Assembly (NCBI RefSeq): GCF_032854445.1
Contig: NC_088295.1
Span: forward strand, 74,428,028-74,492,027
Length of the DNA: 64,000 nt
From: Liolophura sinensis
Taxonomy: Eukaryota > Mollusca > Polyplacophora > Chitonida > Chitonidae
Reading direction: 5' to 3'
Shown here: in pieces, positions 54,431-64,000 of the stretch
Position numbering within the stretch: position 1 is the stretch's first letter
Layout: each line of letters begins with the position of its first letter
Notes under the pieces: generated by a model
Seen by the model: only the letters and a program-made list of their open reading frames with translations
Databases searched by the model: none
Told to the model about the DNA's origin: nothing
Position numbers and translations under genes: made by a program

Positions 54431-55079
54431 TCAGTTCAGGGGCCGACTGGTTGTAGTGAAAACATTTTTCTCTATCTCAGCCACTGAATGCATTTCACCG
54501 GTTACATGTGACCATTTGCCAGCTATCACACTATCCTTGGTGCTCTGTTTTTCTTTCTATGCTTTAATTAATTAGTCTTTAATTATATCTAAATATATCA
54601 GGGTTTTCTCGTTTTTCCATATTGCCATGAATGTGTGCCCCACACAGTGATTGGTCGGGAAGATGTTTCACGATTTAAACCTGTAATATGATTTTCTCTG
54701 TTTCCACACGGACTGGATTCATTACTACCTCTTAATCTAATATATTACAGGAAAGTATATAAGTGTGAATTGTCCCAATTTCCCCCGTCACCTTAAATAT
54801 AAATTCCTTTCTCCGCTCTTTTGTTGAGTTAGTGGTTTACATACAACCGAATGTCCGCGAGGTTGTCCGTGTGACGACGCCATTGTTTTACGTCGTGTCA
54901 AAGGTGGGTTCTCGCACAGATGTGTTAAAATGACGATGTCTTTGTGATCAGCCACGACTAGACAGGCTATTTAAGGAAGTCAGCGCCAGTGCACGACGAA
55001 GGGCATGAACAGCTTAATAGCAGCTGGCTCCACATTCAGGTGTAAAATATTCTCTGTTTTATCTGGATAGCAAAGTAGT
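54431..55079. other. Intergenic; contains a promoter-like start
   Basis: Near 54968 a TATTTAAGG box is followed about 35 bp later by an ATG (54.99-55.0 kb) whose short frame (MNSLIAAGSTF) meets a donor-like CAG|GTGTAA. Could be a small first exon. No partner exon found. Confidence 0.25.
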
Positions 55080-55440
55080 AACGCGCGCTGTGGTGCTGTG
55101 ATCTAACTGAGAGTGGGACGCACGGTTACTGTGCCTTTCTTACAATCTTACACGAGGTGTTGGTTCAATCCCTGCCGTATGCAATTTGTGTATTTTCCTG
55201 CCCACGCTGTTGGTTAGGCCTTGTTGAAAGTTAGGCGGTCATTGACACTCATGTGGCTCTGTTAAATCTAACGTATGTGGTAAATTACTTATCTTCTACT
55301 TATACAGCCTCCATGTGTACATTTATGTACGTCACTCACAGGATAGATTTTCACTAATATGTACTTTTTTGGTGATTTTGGTTTTCTTTCAATCGTAAAG
55401 AAACGTTATTAAACAAATGAATAAATCAAATTGGGGGAGA
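55080..55440 (+). mobile_element. SINE-B-type element, plus
   Basis: Head GCTGTGGTGCTGTGATCTAA, B box GGTTCAATCCCTGCC near 55160, a body with GTGTACATTTATGTACGTCA, and a tail AACAAATGAATAAATCAAA. Confidence 0.55.
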
Positions 55441-56059
55441 CGTTTAAATAACTTTTATGCTTCAATTTGCTTTTCTCTTGTTTAGAACCTCACAGAATCC
55501 CAACTGTGATTTCTTATCAAAAGTGCTGTTGTATAACACATTGGCATTATGCAAACGAATGGCCGAATGACATAAAGTATCGAAACCAATACATTCAAAA
55601 AATTGGTATGAAATGATATCTATATATTTGCTTCGACAATAACATCATTTTGAAATAGACAACAATTGTGTTTACCAGTGTATACATCAATAATGGGACA
55701 AAGATATGCATTTAACACTATGCAGACACTCGCAGTAGAGTAAGGTCAATACTATGCACAGCACACTGAGATTTCAGCAGGTGAATAAATAAAGAAAACC
55801 AAAACGTATTATGGAGTCATTTGCAAAAATGCTGTCGTAAACACATCTACTATATATGATGATCATACAATTTGATTGTGATATAAATATAACAGCGCTT
55901 GTTTACGATAATCTTCAACCTTACTGGACTATTTACGTGGGTCATAAAATAATATTGTTCTTAAAATTGCAAAGTAGACGTCCGAAACTTTAAGTCCAAA
56001 ACAAAGCGTTATATGCTGTTTGAAAATTCTCTGGACCATCACGTGACCTCATCCACGAG
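55441..56059. other. Intergenic, no gene seen
   Basis: AT-rich; nothing recognised. Probably includes the 3' end of gene I. Confidence 0.45.
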
Positions 56060-59000
56060 TCAGTTACTAGGTGTTGATCGTTTGGAGCAATTTGTTCTTA
56101 CATCACTTGGGATATTTGGCATTCTGAAACAAGAAACAAATCCAATGTGCGATCAAAATCAACCACGCATGCGCACTTCAAACACAATCGCAGAACGACA
56201 ACTACGCCGTCTTACAATAGTTCCGCTCGTTGCATGTAAAAATCAACAGCCATAATGTACGTGGAAAAGCTGTCAGTTCTCTGCTATGTGTTAGTTAAAC
56301 AGTTTTACTAACTTTGCTCCTTTTAAGGCTATTTGTGGATTTGTAGCCAATTTTTGCAAACGTTGAAAATTATCAAGAAACGGTCTCAGAAGGTGACACA
56401 AAAAGTAAATCTTTGCGGAGTATTCTTGGTTTGTGTCTGTAACAGTTGCAAAACTGCTTCATTCTAAATTACATGCTCTACAGTGTATTTCCGATGCACG
56501 TTTCTGTAACAGCTAACATATATACGTTGCCTATATACGTATTGGCATTCCGTGCAAGACAGTTCCCTACAGATTAGCGTTAGCTCTGTTACTCCACTTA
56601 CGTTTTGTATTTCAAATACATAACCATCCTCACCTTTGACATTTTGCTGAGAATACCGGCTTACATATCTTCCATTCCCTCGGTGTTTTCCTCGTTGCAG
56701 TCGGTAACGTCTGTCTCTTCACCGTCGGTTGAATCTTCTGCATATTCAGCAGTTGTATCTTCTTTCTCATCGTATTGTTCTGTGTCGTCAGTATCTTCTC
56801 CGTCAGTTGAATCTTCGGCATCCTCAGTCATTCCCATTTCAGCCATTTCTGTGCCTTCCTCTTCATCGTCTTGTTCTGTGGCCTCAGTATCTTCTCCATC
56901 AGTTGAATCTTCAGCATCTTCAGTCATTTCCATTTCAGACATTTCTGTGCCTCCCTCTTCATCGTATCGCTCTGTGGCCCCAGTTTCTTCTCCGTCAGTA
57001 CAATCTTCCGCATCCTCAGTCATTCCCATTTCAGACATTTCTGTGCCTCCTTCTGCATCATACTGTTCGGTGGCCTCAGTTTCTTCTCCGTCAGTTGAAT
57101 CGTCGACACCCTCAGTCATTCCCGTTTCAGCCATTTCTGTGCCTTCCTCTTCATCGTATTGTTCCGTGGCCCCAGTTTCTTGTCCGTCAGTTGAATCTTC
57201 GGCATCTTCAGTCATTCCCATGTCGGCCATTTCTGTGCCTTTTTCTTCATCGTATTGTTCCGTGGCCCCAGTTTCTTCTCCGTCAGTACAATCTTCCGCA
57301 TCCTCAGTCATTTCCATTTCAGACATTTCTGTGCCCCCTTCTTCATCGTATTGTTCCGTGGCCTCAGTTTCTTCTCCGTCAGTTGAATCTTCAGCATCCG
57401 CAGTCATTCCCATTTCAGCCATTTCTGTGCCTTCCTCTTCATCGTATTGTTCGGTGGCTCCAGTTTCTTCTCCGTCAGTTGAATCGTCAACACCCTCAGT
57501 CATTCCCGTTTCAGCCATTTCTGTGTCTTCACCTTCATCGTATTGTTCTGTGGCCCCAGTGTCTTCTCCATCAGTTGAATCTTCGGCACCCTCAGTCATT
57601 CCCATTTCAGCCATTTCTGTGCCTTCCTCTTCATCGTATTGTTCTGTGGCCCCAGTTTCTTCTCCGTCCGTTGAATCTTCGGCATCCTCAGTCATTCCCA
57701 TTTCAGCCATTTCTGTGCCTTCCTCTTCATCGTATTGTTCCGTGGCCCCAGTTTCTTCTCCGTCAGTTGAATCGTCAACACCCTCAGTCATTCCCGTTTC
57801 AGCCATTTCTGTGTCTTCACCTTCATCGTATTGTTCTGTGGCCCCAGTGTCTTCTCCATCAGTTGAATCTTCGGCACCCTCAGTCATTCCCATTTCAGCC
57901 ATTTCTGTGCCTTCCTCTTCATCGTATTGTTCTGTGGCCCCAGTTTCTTCTCCGTCCGTTGAATCTTCGGCATCCTCAGTCATTCCCATTTCAGCCATTT
58001 CTGTGCCTTCCTCTTCATCGTATTGTTCTGTGGCCCCAGTTTCTTCTCCGTCAGTTGAATCTTCGGCATCCGCAGTCATTCCCATTTCAGTCATTTCTGT
58101 GCCTTCTTCTTCATCGTCTTGTTCTGTGACCCCAGTTTCTTCTCCGTCCGTTGAATCTTCGGCATCCTCAGTCATTCCCATTTCAGCCATTTCTGTGCCT
58201 TCCTCTTCGTCGTCTTGTTCTGTGGCCCAAGTTTCTTCTCCGTCCGTTGAATCTTCGGCATCCTCAGTCATTTCCATTTCAGACATTTCTGTGCCTTCCT
58301 CTTCATCGTATTGTTCGGTGGCCTCAGTTGCTTCTCCGTCAGTTGAATCTTCGGCATCCTCAGTCATTTCCATTTCAGACATTTCTGTGCCTCCTTCTTC
58401 ATCGTCTTGTTCCGTGGCCCCAGTTTCTTCTCCGTCAGTACAATCTTCCGCATCCTCAGTCATTTCCATTTCGGCCATTTCTGTGCCTCCTTCTTCATCG
58501 TATTGTTCGGTGGCCTCGGTTTCTTCACCATCAGTTGAATCGTCGACACCCTCAGTCATTCCCGTTTCAGCCATTTCTGTGCCTTCCTCTTCATCGTATT
58601 GTTCTGTGGCAGTTTCTTCTCCGTCAGTTGAATCTTCGGCATCCTCAGTCATTCCCATTTCAGCCATTTCTGTGCCTTTTTCTTCATTGTATTGTTCTGT
58701 GGCCCCAGTTTCTTCTCCGTCAGTACAATCTTCCGCATCCTCAGTCATTTCCATTTCGGCCATTTCTGTGCCCCCTTCTTCATCGTATTGTTCGGTGGCT
58801 CCAGTTTCTTCTCCGTCAGTTGAATCTTCGGCATCCTCAGTCATTCCCATTTCAGCCATTTCTGTGCCTTCATATTCTTCTGTTTCTTCGGTTTCCTCTC
58901 CGTTAGTTGAATCTTCAGTACGTTCAGCCATTGAGGTATCTTCCTCTTCGTCATATTTTTCTATTTCCTCCGTTGTTGCGTATTCCTCGTTTTCTTGTTC

Positions 59001-59576
59001 TTCCGTTGTTGCCATCCCGTCCATCATTTCAGAAAGTGCGTGGATGTTTCCTTCTTTACCTTCCCTAATAGTTTGTGATCCATCAGTTTCACTAGATTTC
59101 ATCCAAGAAATAAGTTTCATTTCTGCTGAAGTACCTTTCGTGCCTTTAGTCTTAGGTGGCTGTAGTTGGTCTGGAGATCTGATTTGTCCTCTGCTGTTAT
59201 CAGTTTCCTTTGATTCAGATAGTTTTCGATGGAGTTTGGGACTGGAAAAATGCTTTCCTCTATGTTTAGAGACATCTTCCCGGACACTTTTTCTTTTCCG
59301 TATTGGCCGCGGAACGCGTGCCATGGGGTTTTCGAGAAAAGTTCCCTCTGTTTCTTGCAAAATCATTTGCCATATTGATTGTCCTTTAGGGGACTTTTTT
59401 GTAGTAATTCCAAAGTCAGAAGCGACGTTCCTTTTCTCGTCGTCGTTTAGGATCAAATTTGCTCTAGCCTTACCGTTTCCCTTCAAGACGGATCTGGACA
59501 CGGGTTCAACCGCCCTGCCGTCTGAATTCAGTACCATAACGGACAGAAACAATAGCGCTACTGACAGTGCCGTCAT
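56060..59576 (-). CDS. Gene I: secreted polyampholyte with about 24 acidic 32-residue repeats
   Basis: Start taken at 59576 (signal peptide MTALSVALLFLSVMVLNSDG), because the in-frame ATG at 59639 is beside the TATA box. A basic, non-repetitive N-terminal domain of about 150 residues follows (RPIRKRKSVRE, KHRGKHFSSPKLHRK), with a furin-like RKRK site. A spacer leads to about 24 tandem 96-bp repeats. Each reads roughly MAEMGMTEDAEDSTDGEE, then T-x-ATEQYDEEEGTE, and is very acidic. The open frame ends at 56661. A donor AT|GTAAGC at 56665 (phase 2) matches an acceptor TTTCTTGTTTCAG before 56123. That would replace the end with MPNIPSDVRTNCSKRS and a stop at 56060. Exon 1 is firm, the last exon tentative. 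There is no CC module. Basic head and acidic tail could drive assembly or calcium binding, as in acidic matrix proteins (inference). Confidence 0.8.
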
Positions 59577-59645
59577 TTTCCCACCTGAACGACGTTCTTT
59601 TAGCAGCAATATTACAAGTGCACAAATTTTGTTGGACAAGTCGGA

Positions 59646-59653
59646 CTTTTATA
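59646..59653 (-). promoter_or_regulatory. TATA box of gene I
   Basis: TATAAAAG on the minus strand, about 70 bp upstream of the chosen ATG. Confidence 0.75.
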
Positions 59654-60534
59654 CTAATATTTAACAATTCCCCTATGGACAAATTAAAAAAACTTAAAAT
59701 ATCTTATGATAAGTTTACCGCAAATATAGAAACAGGAGCTGTTCTTACGCATGTATGATGGGCTCAGGACGCACGAGCATCGACAGGGTACGAGGAAACT
59801 CCACAGTTGAGATATTTTTCGTTCTTTCTTCTCACACGTCCACGCGCATTGTTTGTTGTGTGATATTTAAATGGTTCAACGGAAACAATGGAACAAACCG
59901 CCGACTAGGAAAAGCAGTAGCTGCTAAACGCCCGCTTGTGGGTTGACGGCTGGTAAGAGGATTAAATTGACAACAATACACAGACTACTTTGACAAATTT
60001 CAATGTATTATAATGAGGCGTATGTTTACTCGTTGCTCTCGGATGGATACAGAAATGTATTTTTATTATATATTAGCTAATTTCTGGTGCGGTTTTGATG
60101 TCCAAACCCTGCGGTACACCAACTCCCGAAAAAAAAGTCGGCTCCACCCGTAACCTGTCTGCCCTAACGTTCACTGAGAACAGTTCAATTATTCACAGCA
60201 ACTTGATCAATGATATCTTAAACGGTGAACGCAACACTTTCTGTTGAAGTTTTAGCTTTTTTTTGTCTAACAATTTGGATTATCTTGCTGTGTTATTAAC
60301 GAAATAAAGGTACGAAAGTATATTGAAAAATCGGAAATAATTCAGAACTAACCATTTAGTCTAGACAGTCATACTTGTCCTTATGTGTTCGTATGCCACT
60401 TCATTTCATTAGGCACATTTCATGTTTTAAACGTTACATATGTAGATAATTTAAACATCTGAACAATATTTGTGATCAGGGGATGACTCGAAGAATCTAA
60501 GCATGTATCAAAAGAGTTTACCTAAAATGTTGAT
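59654..60534. other. Intergenic upstream of gene I
   Basis: No exon recognised. Confidence 0.45.
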
Positions 60535-60785
60535 ATATATTTATTTACAGATTTGATTGGTGTTTTTCACCGTACATACAACGTTGATAATGTTGATACA
60601 GAAAATAATATTAACTCTGACTTACAGTTTGCACTTGACGACGCTTGTTTGTTTGTACACAGTCATTTTTGTTTATCTATTCGGTTCTCCTCCCCCCTCT
60701 CCATGATGACGGGCGTCGTATAAGTAGGCTTAAAATATTCTTGAGTACGACGTGAAACACCAATCAAATAAGTAAGTAAACATTT
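60535..60785. mobile_element. Two SINE-A fragments in inverted orientation
   Basis: The left piece (about 60535-60580, minus) has TTTGATTGGTGTTTTTCACC. The right piece (about 60680-60782, plus) has GGCGTCGTATAAGTAGGCTT, then AATATTCTTGAGTACGACGT and an (AAGT)n tail. Confidence 0.75.
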
Positions 60786-61164
60786 TTATTTATGATTTTT
60801 GATCATGATTTTTAACGAATATGAGATTAATTTAGGCACACAGTGCGTTTTACCAATACCGTATCTTCAGTACACTGAACATTGCAATCCATGACAGAAT
60901 AAGAGGCATTAGTACTAAACTGTACAACTCTGGATCAGAATCTGTCTGAACAGTAGTATGTTTATCTTCACAAAACAATTCTTGCTTCAGCCATCACGTG
61001 GCAGACGCCATGGATACAGCCGTTATTTCAACTAGACTCTTATGGCTGTGACGTTCCGTTTGCACGTCTTGCAAAGCTGACACAACACTACTCGGCGCAC
61101 ATGACGTTTGTTTCCCTTTACTATATGCTCGCATATGCTAAGGCGTGGCGCGTGTTGCGCGTGT
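60786..61164. other. Intergenic, no gene seen
   Basis: Nothing recognised. Confidence 0.45.
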
Positions 61165-61235
61165 ATGAGAAATGTGTTTTGATTTGACTGGTGTTTTACG
61201 TCGTAGTCAAGAATATTTCACTTATACGACGACGT
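61165..61235 (-). mobile_element. SINE-A 3' fragment, minus
   Basis: TTTGACTGGTGTTTTACGTC through CACTTATACGACGACG. Confidence 0.8.
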
Positions 61236-61714
61236 CTCGTTTATAAGCGGTAGACATTGTAAATTGAGATGATCTGGTACTAATATTACTTCACAGTCTG
61301 ACATGTTGTGATAGTCAGCCTTTATTGTGTGGGAAAATCAACATAAGGAAAAGTAATTATTGTTTATAATCATGGATTGATTGAAGCATTCATTGGTTGG
61401 ACCTTCACCTCAGGGCGTCATTGATCATTCGATGGATCGACTGATTCATTGTTCAATAGATCGGTTGGTTGTTTAGTTTTTACAGCTTTCACAGAAAAAA
61501 TGAGGAAAGAAATGTACCAGAATTTGTTTTCAACGACAGATATATCCTTTATTATAGGACTGAAAACTCATAAATACATGTACATATGTATAGTATAGCC
61601 TACAATTGCTAATTGCTTGCTTGTTGTATTCAACGTCCATGTTTTGTTTTGATCCCTTCCTTGACTGAATACCGAGAGCTTACAATACAGCACACAACGT
61701 GATCCGTTTCACGG
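61236..61714. other. Intergenic, no gene seen
   Basis: Includes degenerate ATTCATTGGTT/GATTGATT-type short repeats around 61370-61470. No exon recognised. Confidence 0.45.
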
Positions 61715-62075
61715 CAATGAATACCGAGTGCATACGTACAATACGGAACATAACCGGATCCTCTTTTTTAGCAATGAATACCGAGAGAGTATAATAAATG
61801 TATAGCACACTTCCCTATCCTGCACGTATAATACAGCACACATCCCCATTCCGCCCTTATAATACAGCACACATCCCCATCCCGCCCGTATAATACACCA
61901 TACATCCCCATTCGGCTGGTTTAATACAGTACACACCCCTTTCCGCCTGTACAATACAGCAAGCATCCCCTTTTCGCCGGTATAATACAGCACACATGCC
62001 CATCCCGCCCGTATAATACAGCACACATCCCCTTTCCACCGACTGCAGTGACTACCCGACGGGTATAATACAACA
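61715..62075. repeat. 31-bp minisatellite, about 8-10 copies
   Basis: Unit: TATAATACAGCACACATCCC, then CATCCCGCCCG. The left edge is preceded by a second short repeat around GAATACCGAGAG. Confidence 0.9.
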
Positions 62076-62297
62076 TACATCGCCGTGTATTCCGCAGGTG
62101 AAGCGATCTGATGCGTCTTCAGTAAATCCAGTCACATTACAGGCCAAGGCACAAATCCCTCCTCCATGTTGGGTACATTCTGAAATATACAAAAACCAAA
62201 AATCAATTTCAGATAGCCCTCACCGTGACGGAATCATTTTTGAACAATTTAGATAGTCTTATTGGTTAAGATGTCCACTTTAAAAAAAACTTACAAG

Positions 62298-63067
62298 TGT
62301 TATGTGCACGACTGCCGTCAGTTTCTAAATTTAGCTTGCCACTGTTTACATACGCTGAGTTCAGCGCCTGCTGTCTGCCTCTACCTTAGAATATTCCAGA
62401 TTGCGCGCAGTTCGGTGCCTGTTTGTTTACATCAAGTGTTCAGGAATTTTCTTATTCCAGACAATTCCACCAGTCTATATAAGACCTATGAAAGCAGGTC
62501 AAACGGAGAGAACAGAGGACGGAGAGAAAGGAGAATTATTGAGAGTTTGGATGCTTTTGCTGTGTATTACTTTAGTAGGCCTTTTGTGCTGAATTTTGGT
62601 GTCTTTATAGCCTCTGGCTTTGTTATATCCTATCTCCACCGAGCACTTGTTCAGTCTGAACTTGTATGTTTAATTTGTGCTCTTGTATACACAGTGCCTA
62701 TTAGTACACGGACCCTGTCTGTGGAATTTTGTTTATATTTCGTCATACACTCAGTTATACTGTGGATTTTCCCTCTTGTGAATTTGCCTCTGAGCATTTA
62801 TGCCTGTGTGACATATATATTGTGAAATATATGCGTCCGTTTGGATTTAGTAAGTAAGTACTTTAGTATTTGTATAGATACTGCTATCCTTTCTTGTTAA
62901 ACTTAAGTACTTTAGTATTTGTATAAGTCTTATTATCTGTTCTTGTTAAGCTAATAAATTGTTGTAAAATAAAATCTGCTGGTTTTGGTTACTTTTTTGT
63001 GCGGCTAAACTGTCGTGTATTTCGAACAAGCCATCTCTTTATAATACAGACAGTTTGGGTCGTAACA
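62298..63067 (+). mobile_element. Solo LTR of an LTR retrotransposon (Gypsy-like, probable)
   Basis: About 770 bp, bounded by TGTTA...TAACA ends and a 4-bp direct repeat CAAG (62294-62297 and 63068-63071). Inside are a TATA box (TATATAAGACC near 62476) and AATAAA signals near 62950-62970, in the order expected of U3-R-U5. No internal region or second LTR is in the window, and the flanking duplication shows it is a solo LTR fossil. The family is a guess from the ends and duplication length. Confidence 0.7.
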
Positions 63068-63288
63068 CAAGGTTCTTTAAGTTTCAGTTATTTTAAATCA
63101 AACTTTTGCCTTTATTACTGTACTTAGGATAAAGCACACGGCGCATTTCCTGTCCATCGTGTCGTGTCCATCGGTTTGCCTAGAATATAGAAATTGGTAC
63201 GATCCCATAGGAGTCAATCAGGTACCATTTGATACTTTACCACTCGAGGGTTTTATTTAACATTTGTCGCCCTTCCTAAATAATAGTC

Positions 63289-63548
63289 GGGGGCCTCCGT
63301 GGCTCAGTCGGTTAGGGTGCGAGCGCAGCATAATGACCCATGAGTCTCTCACCAATGCGGTCGCTGTGAGTTCAAGTCCAGCTCATGCTTGCTTCCTCTC
63401 CGGCTGTACGAGGGAAGGTCTGTCAGCAACCTACGGATGGTCGTGGGTTTCTCTCGGGCTCTGCCCGGTTTCCTCCCACCATAATGCTGGCCGCCGTCGT
63501 ATAAGTGAAATATTCTTGAGTACGGCGTAAAACACCAAGCAAATAAAT
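63289..63548 (+). mobile_element. SINE-A, plus, full length
   Basis: The best complete plus-strand copy: head GGGCCTCCGTGGCTCAGTCG, box B GAGTTCAAGTCC, central domain, 3' part and AATA tail. Flanked by an 11-bp duplication AAATAATAGTC (63278-63288 and 63549-63559). Confidence 0.96.
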
Positions 63549-63599
63549 AAATAATAGTCACGGGTAAGATTTGATGTTGTTCCATAGAACATATTTTTT

Positions 63600-64000
63600 T
63601 TTAAATTCTCAGGTAGAAGTTGGCGTCTTTTCTCAGAACAGCTTAAGGTATTATTGGCGCCTTTTCTTAGAACAGTCCTCTGTAACATTTGGCGCCTTTT
63701 CTCAGAAAAGTCTATGCTTGCATTTGGCAGCTTTGCTCAGAACAGCCTGAGGTATTATTGGCGCCTTTTCTCAGAAGTTTCCTGTAGCATATGGCGACGT
63801 TTTTTAGGACACTCTCATGTAGCATGTGGCGCCCTTTCTCAGAGCACTCTTCTGTAGCGTTTGGCAGCTTATCTCAGAACAGCCTAAGGTATCATTGACG
63901 CCTTTTCTCAAAACAGTCTCTTGTGTTATTTGTTGCCGTTACTCAGAACGGCCTCATGTAACATTTGGCACCTTCACTCAGAAAAGTCTCTGTTAGCATT
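63600..64000. repeat. Tandem repeat of about 36-40 bp, running off the window
   Basis: Units built of GGCGCCTTTTCTCAGAACAG and a variable CTGAGGTATTATT, CTCTGTAACATTT or CATGTAGCATGT part. More than ten copies are visible and the array continues past 64000. Confidence 0.92.

Noticed and set aside
56605-59664. A plus-strand 1019-residue Ser/Pro/Val open frame antisense to gene I
   Set aside because: A shadow of the 96-bp repeat. Gene I has the signal peptide, the non-repetitive domain and the TATA box on the minus strand.
61709-62080. A Gly/Trp/Cys-rich minus-strand frame
   Set aside because: Produced by the 31-bp minisatellite, with no leader or promoter.
62262-62825. A 187-residue open frame at the right end
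   Set aside because: Falls almost wholly inside the solo LTR and starts before it. Chance openness.

Overview
The window looks like molluscan nuclear DNA, most likely gastropod (inference). It is AT-rich and full of tRNA-derived SINEs of the kind widespread in molluscs. The commonest, here SINE-A, has a tRNA-like head with the core GGCTCAGTCGGTTAG, a conserved central domain and an (AATA)n tail, and occurs more than 20 times. Genes are intron-containing with GT-AG splice sites, TATA boxes and AATAAA or ATTAAA signals. There is no bacterial gene organisation.

The main content is a loose cluster of genes for secreted, repetitive, compositionally extreme proteins. Six of them (A 5.0-5.9 kb, minus; G 20.7-25.5 kb, minus; B 35.5-38.4 kb, plus; C 43.6-46.3 kb, plus; D 47.5-48.4 kb, plus; E 49.6-51.3 kb, minus) share one plan. 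A TATA box lies 45-105 bp upstream of the ATG. A signal peptide and a fast-evolving low-complexity body follow in one large exon, then a phase-1 intron, and then a small last exon encoding a six-cysteine module that ends in CC. The spacing is usually C-x6/7-C-x3-C-x12/13-C-x4..8-CC, which resembles beta-defensin or big-defensin spacing. The bodies differ completely: Gly/Tyr plus Ala-Pro (A), Ala-Pro-Thr (B), Ser/Thr (C), Pro-rich (D), Thr-Glu repeats (E), and a roughly 880-residue Ser/Asp repeat with a furin-like RRKR site in each unit (G). Two more secreted repeat genes lie among them: F (10.8-11.9 kb, minus), with KR-SS repeats, and I (56.1-59.6 kb, minus), with about 24 acidic 32-residue repeats. 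A secreted cyclophilin gene sits in the middle (26.3-29.3 kb, minus). Low-complexity secreted proteins and secreted cyclophilins are known from mollusc shell matrices, so a biomineralisation or mantle-secretion role is a reasonable inference. An antimicrobial or mucus role is also possible.

Two orphan last exons on the minus strand (31.7 and 34.9 kb) may belong to further small secreted proteins. The rest is repeats: several SINE families, one nested SINE insertion, an inverted SINE pair inside an intron of gene C, a rearranged LINE fragment (17.5-18.5 kb), a solo LTR (62.3-63.1 kb), large minisatellites (14.2-16.6, 41.7-42.6, 61.7-62.1, 63.6-64.0 kb) and two unnamed dispersed repeat families. 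Genes D and F carry single-base frame breaks, at least three of them at homopolymer runs, which suggests assembly error as much as gene decay.
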